A DNA stretch of 64,000 nt. Source: JARKPK01 sp964631235 (lineage in GTDB: Bacteria; Planctomycetota; Planctomycetia; Pirellulales; Thermoguttaceae). A program made the translations under genes and the position numbers. Below the pieces are notes generated by a model that worked only from the letters and a program-made list of their open reading frames with translations, searched no databases and was not told the DNA's origin. Of the stretch, positions 45,557 through 55,486 are shown piece after piece. The stretch lies in assembly GCA_964631235.1 (NCBI GenBank), contig CAZVZX010000002.1, positions 62,001-126,000 on the forward strand, written 5' to 3'. Within the stretch, counting starts at the first letter, position 1. The number at the start of each line of letters is the position of its first letter.

Positions 45557-46615
45557 ATGACGGCTGCGGCAAACAACACAACAGTCTTAGTAACCGGGGC
45601 GTCGGGCTTCATCGGAACGCTGCTGGTGGACAGGCTGCTTTCGCGCGGTTATCGCGTGCGGGCGCTTAGTCGAAACGAGCCGCCGCCCCCGCCTCCCGGA
45701 TTGGATACGGAGGTGGCCGACCCGCTGCGCCATCCCGATTGCGAGTTTGTCCGCGGCGACATTCTAGACCGCGACGCACTGGCCGGCGCCGTGCGCGGAT
45801 GCGCGCACGTTTATCATGTCGCGGCGTATGCCAAGAACTGGGCGGCCGACCCGAACATCTTCTATCAACTGAACGTGGTCGGCATGCACAATGTGTTCGA
45901 CGCCGCGGCGGCAGCCGGGGTCGAAAAGATCGTCTGGACATCGACGTGCGTAACGAGCGGGCCGTCGTTCGACGGGCGGTTGATCGACGAGAACACGCCA
46001 CGTTCCACGCCGCGGTTCTTTACCGAGTACGAGCGAACTAAGACGATCGCCGAGCGCGAGGCGTTCGAGCGAGCGGCCGCCGGTTTGCCCGTGGTGATTG
46101 TTAGGCCGACGCGCGTTTACGGGCCGGGCCGCATGACCGAGGGCAATTCGGCTTCGCGGCTGATCGGCGATTACAGCCGCGGGCGGATGCCTTTCTTGCT
46201 GAACTTCGGACGCAATGTGGGCAATTGGGCGTATGTTTCCGATGTGGCCGAAGGACACGTCTTGGCAATGGAGCGGGGCAGGTGCGGCGAGAGTTATCTT
46301 CTCGGCGGCGAAAATGCCACGCTGCGCGAATTGTTTCAGACGATCGATCGGGTCAGCGGGCGCCGTCGCTTGAAGGTTCCCCTTCTTTTCCTGATCCCGA
46401 TGCTTTCTGCCTGGCTGTTGGCGATGCGTGCTCGAGTTTTCGGGATGTATCCGCCGATTACCCCCGGCTGGGTGCGGACGTTCTGCCACGATTGGCCCTA
46501 TTCTTGCGAGAAGGCCGTCGCCGAATTAGGCTATCGGATTACGCCCTTGCACGAGGGGATCGACCGTACCTTGCGGTGGTTGTCGATGATGGCCCAGGCC
46601 AAACCTCGAGCCTGA
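45557..46615 (+). CDS. NAD-dependent epimerase (3-beta-HSD / dihydroflavonol-reductase type)
   Basis: 352 residues. TGASGFIG (about 13-20), GDILDRDAL, HVYHVAAYAKNW, WTSTCVTSGPS, YERTKTIAE (catalytic Tyr and Lys) and VRPTRVYGPGR are all present. A hydrophobic segment (LFLIPMLSAWLLAMRARV) near residue 280 may touch a membrane. The length and pattern resemble hopanoid-associated or OleD-type reductases, but neighbours do not decide. It is divergent from the other epimerase and close to the CPBP protease gene. Confidence 0.88.
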   Translation: MTAAANNTTVLVTGASGFIGTLLVDRLLSRGYRVRALSRNEPPPPPPGLDTEVADPLRHPDCEFVRGDILDRDALAGAVRGCAHVYHVAAYAKNWAADPNIFYQLNVVGMHNVFDAAAAAGVEKIVWTSTCVTSGPSFDGRLIDENTPRSTPRFFTEYERTKTIAEREAFERAAAGLPVVIVRPTRVYGPGRMTEGNSASRLIGDYSRGRMPFLLNFGRNVGNWAYVSDVAEGHVLAMERGRCGESYLLGGENATLRELFQTIDRVSGRRRLKVPLLFLIPMLSAWLLAMRARVFGMYPPITPGWVRTFCHDWPYSCEKAVAELGYRITPLHEGIDRTLRWLSMMAQAKPRA

Positions 46616-46719
46616 TCGTTAGATGGCCGCGGCGACTGAACGATGGTGCCGACGGGCCGGCGGCTTGGCGGCCCATGCCACCGTTGTTTCAATCGGAACG
46701 CAACGCGACCTTGGGAAGG

Positions 46720-47469
46720 ATGGCCGAAATGGCATCGCAGCAGTCGTCGGCAACTCGCGGATCGTTGATCTCGTCATTGTCGCCGGGGCCGACGATTCTT
46801 CTGCTGGCCGGCCTTGCCGCGTTGATTTGGAAGTTTTTCGGGTCGCAGCAGTTCTATCTTGCTCAATTGCGCCATTGGAACATCCTGCCGGCATCGTGGC
46901 CGGGCTTCGTCACCGGGGAAGGGCAGGCAGCGGCCTATCGATTTCTTTCGTGCCTCGTGCTCTTCGGAGTGGTGCCGGCCGTTGTGGGAGTCGTCGTTTT
47001 TCGCAGGCCGCTGGGGCAGTGGGGCGTTACGCTGGGACGCCGCCGGCGGACGGCCTTGTGGGTGGCCATTTCTTTGCCGGCCTTCATTGCGTTGGGGGCA
47101 TTTAGCGCCACCATGCCCGAGCTGCGCCGCGTTTATCCGATCAATCCGCTGGCGAGCATGTCAATGGCCGCCTTTGTCGCTCATGCTGCGACGTATTTGC
47201 TCTTCTATGTAGGCTGGGAGTTTTTCTTCCGCGGGTTCTTGCTTTTCGGGTTAGAGAAGGAACTGGGCGCGGCCAATGCCGTGCTCATTCAAGCGATCAT
47301 GTCGGCGATGCTGCACATCGGAGACCCGGCCGGCGAGGCGTTCGGTGGTTTTGCCGGGGGCATACTTTGGGGCGTGGCCGCCCTGCGCACCCGAAGCCTG
47401 TTGCCGGGGCTGGTTGGTCACGCGGCGTTGGGGCTTTCTCTCGATTGGTTCCTCTGTTTCGGTCGCTGA
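46720..47469 (+). CDS. CPBP family intramembrane metalloprotease
   Basis: 249 residues with about six to seven membrane segments. The CPBP (Abi) signature is visible: WEFFFRGFLLFGLEKELG (E-x-x-x-R motif), AMLHIGDPAGEAFGGFAGG (conserved His) and LVGHAALGLSLDW (second His). The family contains CAAX-type proteases and immunity or stress proteins. Two ATGs nine bases apart are possible starts; the frame is also open further upstream. Confidence 0.85.
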   Translation: MAEMASQQSSATRGSLISSLSPGPTILLLAGLAALIWKFFGSQQFYLAQLRHWNILPASWPGFVTGEGQAAAYRFLSCLVLFGVVPAVVGVVVFRRPLGQWGVTLGRRRRTALWVAISLPAFIALGAFSATMPELRRVYPINPLASMSMAAFVAHAATYLLFYVGWEFFFRGFLLFGLEKELGAANAVLIQAIMSAMLHIGDPAGEAFGGFAGGILWGVAALRTRSLLPGLVGHAALGLSLDWFLCFGR

Positions 47470-47950
47470 GGGCCGAGCCCGGGCTCTGTCGTAAGAGCCA
47501 AACTTGGGTTCGGTCGAGGAAGGCCAATGGCGGGCGACATTGCCGCAGCGAATGCGGCTGAAATCGTGAGCCCGCCGGTCGTGTTCGCCGCGTTTCATGA
47601 TGCCCGCAATTGTCGCAAAGCGTTCGCTTCCCTTGACCGCACCGCGTTGGGGGCCGACAATAGGCTAATGACTTAGCTTGCCGCTGTTTCGGCGAGTCCC
47701 GCCTCGTCTTCAGCTAGTGCTGTTGGCGACACAATCAATGATACCTAACTTGGGCCGTAATCTTTCGGCCAGCGGCTTCGTCGGTGGGGCGTGGCGCTGC
47801 GAATGCGAAGCATGGCGAATGTCGTAACGTGCGGAGGCCGTGCCGGAGGCCGATAGTACGAGACGACTTCCGGAGCGAGCGCCGCGTTGGGGCGTTCAAT
47901 GGCGATCGTGCTTCGATGTCCGAGCGAATTGGGCCGTTTTGCGAGCTAAT
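47470..47950. other. Gene-free spacer
   Basis: Upstream of trpB. No leader peptide with Trp codons, attenuator or other gene was recognised. Confidence 0.45.
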
Positions 47951-49156
47951 ATGAGTTCTGCCACATCGCGGGTGCCCGACGCTTCGGGCCGATTTGGATC
48001 CTTCGGCGGGAGATACGTTCCCGAAACGCTTGCGTTTGCGCTCGACCAATTGCGCGCCGAGTACGAAGCCGCCAAGGCCGACGCCTCGTTTCAGTTCGAG
48101 CTCGATCGTCTTTTGGCCGATTACGTCGGCCGTCCTTCGCCTCTCTACCATGCCGAGCGGCTCAGTCGGCGGCTGGGCGGCGCGCAGATCTACCTGAAGC
48201 GCGAAGACCTGAACCACACCGGGGCGCACAAGATCAACAACACGCTCGGTCAGGCGCTGCTGACGCTGCGGATGGGGAAGCAGCGGGTGATCGCCGAAAC
48301 CGGGGCAGGGCAGCACGGGGTGGCCACGGCGACGGCCTGCGCCCGATTCGGGCTGCAATGCGTGGTGTACATGGGCGAGGAAGACATTCGCCGGCAACGG
48401 CCCAATGTGTATAGCATGAAGCTGCTCGGAGCCGAGGTTCGCCCGGTGAAGAGCGGTTCGCGCACCTTGCGCGATGCGGTGAATGAGGCCTTCCGCGACT
48501 GGATGAGCTCGGTGGCGACGACGCACTACTGCCTGGGCTCCGTTATGGGCCCGCACCCGTTTCCCATGATGGTCCGCGATTTTCAAGCGGTCATCGGCCG
48601 CGAAACACGGCGTCAGTCGCTCGAACGGTTCGGGCGGCTTCCCGACGTGGTCGTCGCCTGTGTCGGCGGCGGCAGCAATGCGGCGGGCATGTTCTATCCG
48701 TTTATCGACGATCCTCAGGTGCAACTGATCGGCGTCGAGGCCGGCGGACGCTCGTTGACGCCGGGCGAGCACGCGGCTACGTTGTCGCGCGGCCGGCCGG
48801 GAGTGCTGCACGGCATGTACACCTACGTGTTGCAAGACGACGACGGCCAAACGAGCGATGTGCATAGCGTGTCGGCCGGGCTAGACTATCCCGGGGTCGG
48901 GCCGGAACACAGCTATTGGAAGGACTCGGGCCGGGCCGTTTACACCGCGTGCAGCGATCGTCAGGCCCTCGAAGCGTTCGATCTGCTCGCGCGCACCGAG
49001 GGCATCTTGCCGGCGCTGGAGAGTTCGCACGCCGTGGCCCACGCCGTGGAGTTGGCCCCTCAATTGCCGGCCGACAAGATTGTGGTGGTTTGTCTTTCGG
49101 GGCGCGGCGACAAAGACGCCCACGAGGTTGCGCGGCTTCGCGGCGAACAGTATTGA
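47951..49156 (+). CDS. trpB: Tryptophan synthase beta chain
   Basis: 401 residues, normal length. Key blocks: GRFGSFGGRYVPETL, YLKREDLNHTGAHKINN with the pyridoxal phosphate lysine Lys94, ETGAGQHGVATA, and CVGGGSNAAGMF (phosphate-binding). It condenses indole and serine to tryptophan. It is followed on the same strand, after 90 bases, by trpA, whose product supplies the indole through a channel. Other trp genes are not in the window. The ATG at 47951 begins a family-like N-terminus; longer frames add unrelated residues. Confidence 0.96.
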   Translation: MSSATSRVPDASGRFGSFGGRYVPETLAFALDQLRAEYEAAKADASFQFELDRLLADYVGRPSPLYHAERLSRRLGGAQIYLKREDLNHTGAHKINNTLGQALLTLRMGKQRVIAETGAGQHGVATATACARFGLQCVVYMGEEDIRRQRPNVYSMKLLGAEVRPVKSGSRTLRDAVNEAFRDWMSSVATTHYCLGSVMGPHPFPMMVRDFQAVIGRETRRQSLERFGRLPDVVVACVGGGSNAAGMFYPFIDDPQVQLIGVEAGGRSLTPGEHAATLSRGRPGVLHGMYTYVLQDDDGQTSDVHSVSAGLDYPGVGPEHSYWKDSGRAVYTACSDRQALEAFDLLARTEGILPALESSHAVAHAVELAPQLPADKIVVVCLSGRGDKDAHEVARLRGEQY

Positions 49157-49246
49157 TCCGGTTCGTTCTCCTCGTTTGTGCCGCGTCTCCGACACCGTCT
49201 GTTTCTTTCAGCAAGGTTGTTTCAGTCCGCTGGGGTGGCTTCTTCG

Positions 49247-50101
49247 ATGTCTGCCGTCGATCTCCTCTTCGCTCAGTTGCGCAAGTCGGGCCGCAAGGCG
49301 CTCATGCCCTTTATTACCGCGGGCGATCCCGACTTGGCGTTTACGGCCGAGTTGCTCCGCGAAGTGGTGGCGCGCGGGGCGTCGCTGTGCGAAGTGGGCG
49401 TGCCCTACAGCGATCCGATCGCCGATGGCCCGGTGATACAAGAATCGTACACGCGGGCGTTGAACCGCAAGGTGACTTCGACCGACGTGCTACGCTGCCT
49501 TAGGGATGTCGCCCCGAACCTGGCGGCGCCGTTGGTGACGATGGTCAGCTATGCGATTGTTTTTCGGCGTGGCTTGGAACAATTCGTCGCAGAGGCGCGG
49601 CAAGCGGGGGTTGCCGGATTGATCGTGCCCGATCTGCCCGTGGAAGAGTCGGGGCCGTTGGCTGCGATTTGCCGGCGAAACGATGTGAGCTTGACCCACC
49701 TGATTACGCCGACCACCTCATGGGATCGGGCAAGGCGGATTGCCGAGGCCTCGACGGGGTTCATCTATTATGTTTCGGTGACGGGCATCACGGGCGAACG
49801 GACGGAACTGCCGCCCGAGTTGGCCGACAACGTCGCGCGCTTGCGCGACCATACGCCTTTGCCGGTGTGCATCGGGTTCGGCATCAGTCGCGCCGAACAT
49901 GTGCGGCGATTGGCGCCGGCGGCCGACGGCTTGATCGTCGGCTCGGCAATCGTCCGCCGAATGGCGGAAGCGGTCTCGGGCGATCGGAGTCGCGTGTTGC
50001 GGCAGATCGGCGATTTTGTTGCCGAACTTGTTGCGGCGCTCGACTCGGCCGAGGTCGGAAAGGGCAACGCAAGCCCTGCCGCTGGGCGATCGGCTCAGTG
50101 A
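49247..50101 (+). CDS. trpA: Tryptophan synthase alpha chain
   Basis: 284 residues. It has the conserved FITAGDPD (catalytic Glu region of strand 1 follows as LCEVGVPYSDPIADGP), IVPDLPVEES, ITGER and CIGFGISRAEHVRR with VGSAIVR near the end. It splits indole-3-glycerol phosphate to indole and glyceraldehyde 3-phosphate and passes the indole to TrpB. It lies 90 bases after trpB. The C-terminus is slightly extended. Confidence 0.95.
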   Translation: MSAVDLLFAQLRKSGRKALMPFITAGDPDLAFTAELLREVVARGASLCEVGVPYSDPIADGPVIQESYTRALNRKVTSTDVLRCLRDVAPNLAAPLVTMVSYAIVFRRGLEQFVAEARQAGVAGLIVPDLPVEESGPLAAICRRNDVSLTHLITPTTSWDRARRIAEASTGFIYYVSVTGITGERTELPPELADNVARLRDHTPLPVCIGFGISRAEHVRRLAPAADGLIVGSAIVRRMAEAVSGDRSRVLRQIGDFVAELVAALDSAEVGKGNASPAAGRSAQ

Positions 50102-50275
50102 AGCGCAATCGCCGGCCGAAGCGTCCTTCGAGAACGACATTTTGCTCGCCGGCGTCGTCGGCCGCCGGGCAAGGGAGCGTCGCGGTCGAAGGGAACGGCA
50201 CTGGGCCGGCATTTGGGCGTTTTCGCTTGGGAGCCATCTCGAATTGTGACTCGGTAACGGAAAAGGAACCGATCG

Positions 50276-51616
50276 ATGAGCAGCAGCGAACATGCATCGC
50301 CCTTGGTGTTGCTTTCCATCCCCGGATTGCGCGAGAAGGACGTGGCGGTGATGCGTCATCTGCGCAGCCTGATGGCCGGCGGAGAGATCGCCGAGTTGAC
50401 GCCCACGTTCCCGTGCGTTACCTGCCCGGTGCAGGCGAACATGACCACCGGCCGGTTGCCGCGGGAGCACGGAGTGGTGGCCAACGGCTTCTATTGGCGA
50501 GACCGCGGCGAGGTAGAGATGTGGACCTCGCCGAACGAGTGCATCGATCGGCCGCAGATTTGGGACTTGTTGACCCATGCGCCCGGCGGGCCGAGGTCGG
50601 CTGTATGGTTCCCGCTGCACAGCAAAGGGTGCGAAGCGGATTTCGTTTGCACGCCTGCGCCGATTCACAATCCCGACGGCTCCGAGTCGCTGTGGTGCTA
50701 TACGCGGCCGGTCGAGCTGTACGGCGAGTTGCGCGACGCCTTGGGGCATTTTCCGCTGAAACATTTTTGGGGGCCGCTGGCCAACATCGAATCGACGCGA
50801 TGGATCGCCAATTCGGCGGCGGAAGCGGCCCGACGCTGGAAGCCCGACTTTTTCTACGTCTATTTGCCGCACCTCGACTACGCGGCGCAGCGCAGCGGTC
50901 CGGAAAGCGCGGCGGCCGACACGGCCGTTGCCGAGCTTGATGAATTGCTGGGCCGATGGGCCGAGAAAATGCGGGCGGCCTACGGAGACGGTTTGCTTTG
51001 GATAGTCGCCGGCGAGTACGCGATTACGCCCGTCAAGCATGTGAGCTATCCGAACCGTCTTTTGCGCGAGGCCGGTTTGCTGGCGGTAGTGAAATCGGAT
51101 CGGGGCGAAATGATCGATTTTGCGGCAAGCAGGGCATTCGCGCTGGCGGACCATCAATTGTCGCATGTGTTCGTTCGAGACCGCGACGACGTTGCCCGTG
51201 CGGCAGAAGTGTTGTCCGCCGATCCGCACATTGCCGCCGTGCTCGGCGCCGCGGAGCTGTGCAAATACGGACTCGATCACCCGCGGAGCGGCGAGCTGGT
51301 GGCGGTGTCGAAGCCTGACGCCTGGCAGGCCTACTACTGGTGGCTCGACGACGCCGACGCGCCCTGGTTCGCCGCGACGGTCGATATCCATCGCAAGCCG
51401 GGCTACGACCCGGTGGAACTCTGCTTCGATCCGCAGACGAAGCGGATTCCGTTGGCGGCCGGACTGATTAAAGGATCGCACGGCGCGCCGGCGGTCGATC
51501 GGATGCAAAAGACCGTCTTGTTGGCCTCGCAGCCCGGGTTGTTTCCGGACAAAGCATTGGCCGATACCGATGTGTTCGGTATTGTTCTACGGCATTTCGG
51601 CCTTAAGACGGAATGA
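50276..51616 (+). CDS. Phosphodiesterase / nucleotide pyrophosphatase family protein (EboF-like)
   Basis: 446 residues of the alkaline-phosphatase superfamily. Visible are LSIPGLREKD, TFPCVTCPVQANMTTGRLPREHGVVANGFYW (nucleophile Thr in the CVTC..A-x-MTTG region), PDFFYVYLPHLDYAAQ (metal Asp and His) and GSHG with His near the end. One usual metal Asp-Asp-His block reads GEYAITPV, which suggests a changed site. The family hydrolyses phosphodiesters or pyrophosphates. Ebo clusters contain a protein of this type (EboF). It is convergent with the TatD-type gene. AAGGAA precedes the ATG. Confidence 0.78.
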   Translation: MSSSEHASPLVLLSIPGLREKDVAVMRHLRSLMAGGEIAELTPTFPCVTCPVQANMTTGRLPREHGVVANGFYWRDRGEVEMWTSPNECIDRPQIWDLLTHAPGGPRSAVWFPLHSKGCEADFVCTPAPIHNPDGSESLWCYTRPVELYGELRDALGHFPLKHFWGPLANIESTRWIANSAAEAARRWKPDFFYVYLPHLDYAAQRSGPESAAADTAVAELDELLGRWAEKMRAAYGDGLLWIVAGEYAITPVKHVSYPNRLLREAGLLAVVKSDRGEMIDFAASRAFALADHQLSHVFVRDRDDVARAAEVLSADPHIAAVLGAAELCKYGLDHPRSGELVAVSKPDAWQAYYWWLDDADAPWFAATVDIHRKPGYDPVELCFDPQTKRIPLAAGLIKGSHGAPAVDRMQKTVLLASQPGLFPDKALADTDVFGIVLRHFGLKTE

Positions 51617-51820
51617 GCCTGAGAGTCATCGCACTGCCCGACCACCAGCGAGTTGGAACGCACCGTCGCCGTCTTCGCTGGGCATCTCGTTCGACCATTG
51701 CGATGGTGCCGGCCCGCCGGATTTGCTGATCTTTGCCAGCGGCAGCGAGACCAGGAGGCCCTGGATCTGGGTGCGAATCGGCGGCTTGATTTGCGGTAGA
51801 TTGATGATCGCCGTTCGCCC

Positions 51821-52633
51821 TCAAGCGGCCGGGGTGAACTTGAAGTTCACGCTTTGATTGAAGAACTGCAAGGGATTGTCGTACACGACCCTTCGGATTT
51901 CCGATTCCGGCCGGCCTCGTTTGCGCATCGCCTGGATGAAGGCGGGCACGGCCAAAGGGTCGGAGGGGCCCCAGTCGGCCGACGAGTTGACCAAAACGCG
52001 GTCGGGCCCGAATCGCTCGATCATATCGACGGCGCGTTCCGGGGTGGCCTTCGTCGTCGGATAGAGGGTGATGCCAGCCCAATAGCCTTCGTCCAACGCC
52101 AAGCCGATCGTGTGCTCTTCGCAATGGTCGATGCACACGCGCGCATGGTCGATTTGCGCGAAGTCGCGCAGAATGTCGAGAATCATCCGCGTGCCCTGGT
52201 ACTTGTCGGCCAAGTGCGGCGTGTGGAAAAGGAGTTGCTCGTCGCGGCGAACGCCCAACTCGATCAGTTCCAACAACGTGGCGACTTCATTCTTGGTATT
52301 CTTGTTGAGCCCGATCTCGCCGATCCCCAGTACGTTGGGCCGATCAAGGAACTCGGGCAAAATGGCGATGACCTCGCGGGCCAGCGGCACGTTCTCAGCT
52401 TCCTTGGCATTGACTCCCAGCCAAGTGTAGTGCTTCAACCCCCACGCGGCGCACCGCTTCGGCTCCCATTCGGTCAGTTGCCGATAGTAATCGCGGAACG
52501 ATTCGGGCCCGCTGCGGTCGAATCCGGCCCAGAACGAAGGTTCGCCCACTACAAGACAACCGCAGCGAGCCAGCGCGGCCAGATCATCGGTAGTGCGTGA
52601 TGCGATATGAATATGCGGATCAAGAAAGAACAT
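51821..52633 (-). CDS. TatD-type metal-dependent hydrolase (EboB-like)
   Basis: 270 residues. The metal motif DPHIH (5-9) opens an amidohydrolase barrel, followed by GEIGLNKN (metal Glu), LFHTPH, CIDHCEEHT and NSSADWGPSDPLAVP near the end. The pattern PHIHIASRTTDDLAALARCG and VLVNSSADWG is that of EboB in the ebo cluster, not of generic TatD nucleases. Ebo genes act in export or placement of a secondary metabolite precursor in cyanobacteria and others. EboA, C, D and E are not in the window. The two ebo-like genes are convergent here. Confidence 0.85.
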   Translation of the reverse strand: MFFLDPHIHIASRTTDDLAALARCGCLVVGEPSFWAGFDRSGPESFRDYYRQLTEWEPKRCAAWGLKHYTWLGVNAKEAENVPLAREVIAILPEFLDRPNVLGIGEIGLNKNTKNEVATLLELIELGVRRDEQLLFHTPHLADKYQGTRMILDILRDFAQIDHARVCIDHCEEHTIGLALDEGYWAGITLYPTTKATPERAVDMIERFGPDRVLVNSSADWGPSDPLAVPAFIQAMRKRGRPESEIRRVVYDNPLQFFNQSVNFKFTPAA

Positions 52634-52883
52634 GATTAGCAGTTCTCCGAAAAAGCGAAATGAAGTAGCGGAAGGCGAAGCACAGGCCCAGCGGTCGCGT
52701 ATTTCGGAATCAGCCGCTTTGCCGGGCTGACGCTTGTCTTTCCGCTGGTATGGGCCAATTCTCTCTGCCGCAGTCGTTCAAAAAGCAATCGTGCCGTCAT
52801 CTCGTGCATTCGCCCGACGAGCATGCGGAGCGGACAGCGAATAGCGATCTCTCGCGGGACCGCCGGGGGGGAACTTCCTGCGG

Positions 52884-53126
52884 CTACTTCGTCCGCCATT
52901 GGGGATCGTAGGGCAGCGAAAAGAGCATCTGCACCTTCTCCGCCCGATCGCTGCCACTGCCGGCGAGCAACGAAATCGCCTCGCCGATGAGCCTGCGCTG
53001 AGGCGTATCGCTCGGGCCGTCGGCGCGTTCCACGCGGTCGAGCGCTGCTGCCAAATCGAGCAGCCGGCACCGGATGTTGAGGAACTCGCGGTCGAGCATG
53101 CTCCCTGTTGCGGTTGGTTCCGCCAT
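52884..53126 (-). CDS. Small conserved hypothetical protein
   Basis: 80 residues, soluble, with a helix-rich pattern (LDREFLNIRCRLLDLAAALDRVERAD, RRLIGEAISLLAG). The ATG at 53126 follows GAGGTGAATTC, a near-perfect ribosome binding site, which decides the start against a longer frame. No family was recognised. It is 250 bases from the start of the TatD-type gene on the same strand. Confidence 0.7.
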   Translation of the reverse strand: MAEPTATGSMLDREFLNIRCRLLDLAAALDRVERADGPSDTPQRRLIGEAISLLAGSGSDRAEKVQMLFSLPYDPQWRTK

Positions 53127-53761
53127 GAATTCACCTCTTTGACCAATCCGACTATTGATAATCGCAGCGTCAGGAAAACCGTGCCGCCGCGTCCGCCGCC
53201 AAGGCAACCCGCGAATCCACAGGCTTCTCGCGATTGAGAGCGAGCGTTTTTCGGAATGGGAACGATTCATTCCAGCGCGCCGGTGGCATAACTAGAGTTT
53301 ACTCCGATTCCCGACGCGCTCAACAGCCGCAGCGGTTATGGCGAAAAAGACGGACGGGGCGCTTTCCGGCATTTTTCGTCATGCTCCGCCGCTGGAAATC
53401 CTCTGCGCGATGATGCTGGATGTATCGTTTGGGGCAACAATGCTGCTCGTTCCTGCGCGGCGGTCGGAAGGGCCAGGGAGAAATGGGCCCTCGTTGCCAA
53501 CGATTCGAAGCCCCGAAGCGAACGGTCGCCACGTATTGTCCACAGTTCGGGGTTCGGCGAGGCAAGCTCTTACAAATCGCCATTTTTCCTGCCGCGCACC
53601 GCAATAAATGCCATATTCATCATAGCGGTTAATTGCGCGCCCTCCGATGCACCGTTTCGCCTTCGGGGGGAGGGACGCGGCCTTGCTCCGCGCGGCGACT
53701 TACGCCAGAGCGGGCGCGCCGGGCAGAATGCCATTTCACGACAAACGCTGATTGAGTCGGC
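53127..53761. other. Gene-free spacer between divergent genes
   Basis: Should hold promoters for both sides. Frames present have no recognised domain. Confidence 0.4.
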
Positions 53762-55456
53762 ATGGGCGGCCTACAGACAACATTGAACCTTCTGAGCCGG
53801 ACGGCGAATGAATCGGCCTTGGCCGTTCTTCTGCCCGCGCTCGACTCGCCGCATCTCGATGTGCGTCATGGTGCGTTGACCGCGCTGCTGCGTCGTCGCG
53901 AGCCGCTCGCCTCGGAAACGATCATTCGCCGCTTGGAACGATTCGACGAACGATCGCGGCAAATTGTCGAGGAGCATCCGGGTCGCCTAGTGGGCGCATT
54001 TCGAAACGCATTGTTGGGCAACGATCCGGAGATGTGCACGCTGTGTTGTCGCGCGGCGCTTTGGCTGCGCGAGTACGACTTGGTGCCCACGTTAACGGCG
54101 GTGGCCGAGATGCCCGACCATCCCCATTTTCGCCAGGCGTGCGACACACTGATGAGCCTGGTGCAATGCCTTTATCAGGAACTCGCCTCGCCGCCGCCGC
54201 CCTCGGATCGCCGCGATCCGCAGTTGACTCGTCGGCATGTGATCGGGGCGTTGGAGCTGGCGGTGCAGCGATTCGGCAAACACAAGAACGCGTTGCTAGT
54301 CGAGGCCTTCTTGCTCTTGGTGAATCGTGAGAACGCATTGCTGAAGAGCATTTTGCAATCGCCGTTGCATCCGGCTTTTCTCTGTGTGAACGATCTGCTC
54401 CACCGCAGCGGGCACGGAGGGGTGATCCGGCTGTTGCTCAGTTTTCTCGAAGATCCGAAGGCGCCCTCGGCGGCCTTGTCTGCGGCTGCCAACCGCAGCG
54501 ATTTGCGATTCCTTCGGCACTTCCTGCGGCGCTTGGCCCGCTCGACGTCGCCGCAGATTACACAGAACTTGAAGCGGATCGAGGCAGTCAATTGGTTTCG
54601 CGGCGACCTGAAGATTCTCGAACAGCTTGAAGACGCCGCCCAGCCCGGCGTCGTGCGGCTTGCCGTGCAGTCTGCGATCTCGCGGCCGTCGGCGTTGGCC
54701 GTGATTCGTCATGTGTTGTTGCGAGGGAAACCGGCGGGGCGACGCGCTGCAGCGGCCGCCCTGGCCGAGTTTGCCGGAGCTGAGGCCAACACGCTGGCGC
54801 TGGCGGCCCTCGATGATCCGGATCCGCAGGTGCAAGCAATTGTCGTTCGTCAGCTTCGCGCCCGCGGCATTCCCGGCGCGCTGGCGCGCGTGGTGGAGAT
54901 GGTCGATAGCCCGTATGCCGTGGTTCGCCAAGCGGCGTACGACAGCCTTAGCGAATTCACCTTCGCTCGTTACCTGGGCGCGTTCGACATGCTCGACGAA
55001 GACGTTCGTCGCAGCACCGGAGAGATGGTCCGCAAACTCGATCCGCAAGCGGCGGAACTCCTGCGGTACGAACTCGAATCGCCGGCGCGAAACCGGCGTT
55101 TGCGCGGGGTGGCGATGGCGCGGGCGATGGGATTGGTCGAACCGTACCGCGATATCATCTTGCGAATGCTTGATGACGAAGACTATTTGTTGCGGGCGGA
55201 AGCCGCCTCGGCTGCCGCCATGCTCGACTGCGACGCCAGCTTGCAGGCCCTGAAAAACGCATTGAGCGATCATAGCCCGAGCGTCCAGGAGGCCGCCCGC
55301 GAAGCGCTGCGGAAGCGCGAAGCGCTTGATCGGTGGCAGGCGGTGGTCGCCCGAGCGGGTTTGCCGACGGTGTCTGAAACGCAGTCTCCTTCAACGGCAG
55401 CGTCGGCCGCGGCCACGGCTTCGTTGCCCGTCGCCGGGACCGGACCGGCTTCGTAG
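53762..55456 (+). CDS. HEAT-repeat protein
   Basis: 564 residues made of repeated helical pairs. Clear HEAT-like units include LALAALDDPDPQVQAIVVRQL, MVDSPYAVVRQAAYDSLSEF, MLDDEDYLLRAEAASAAAML and ALSDHSPSVQEAAREALRKR, with weaker ones from the N-terminus. No signal, helix anchor or catalytic domain is visible; the last 40 residues are low complexity (Ser, Thr, Ala). Such solenoids are protein-binding platforms. It is followed after 30 bases by a small membrane protein gene, so the two probably form an operon. Confidence 0.85.
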   Translation: MGGLQTTLNLLSRTANESALAVLLPALDSPHLDVRHGALTALLRRREPLASETIIRRLERFDERSRQIVEEHPGRLVGAFRNALLGNDPEMCTLCCRAALWLREYDLVPTLTAVAEMPDHPHFRQACDTLMSLVQCLYQELASPPPPSDRRDPQLTRRHVIGALELAVQRFGKHKNALLVEAFLLLVNRENALLKSILQSPLHPAFLCVNDLLHRSGHGGVIRLLLSFLEDPKAPSAALSAAANRSDLRFLRHFLRRLARSTSPQITQNLKRIEAVNWFRGDLKILEQLEDAAQPGVVRLAVQSAISRPSALAVIRHVLLRGKPAGRRAAAAALAEFAGAEANTLALAALDDPDPQVQAIVVRQLRARGIPGALARVVEMVDSPYAVVRQAAYDSLSEFTFARYLGAFDMLDEDVRRSTGEMVRKLDPQAAELLRYELESPARNRRLRGVAMARAMGLVEPYRDIILRMLDDEDYLLRAEAASAAAMLDCDASLQALKNALSDHSPSVQEAAREALRKREALDRWQAVVARAGLPTVSETQSPSTAASAAATASLPVAGTGPAS

Positions 55457-55486
55457 CGAAATTGACTTCTGAGCAGGTTGACGATC

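Noticed and set aside
49718..51508. A 596-codon frame antisense to trpA and the phosphodiesterase gene
   Set aside because: Covers two genes with clear motifs on the other strand; its own product shows no recognisable domain.
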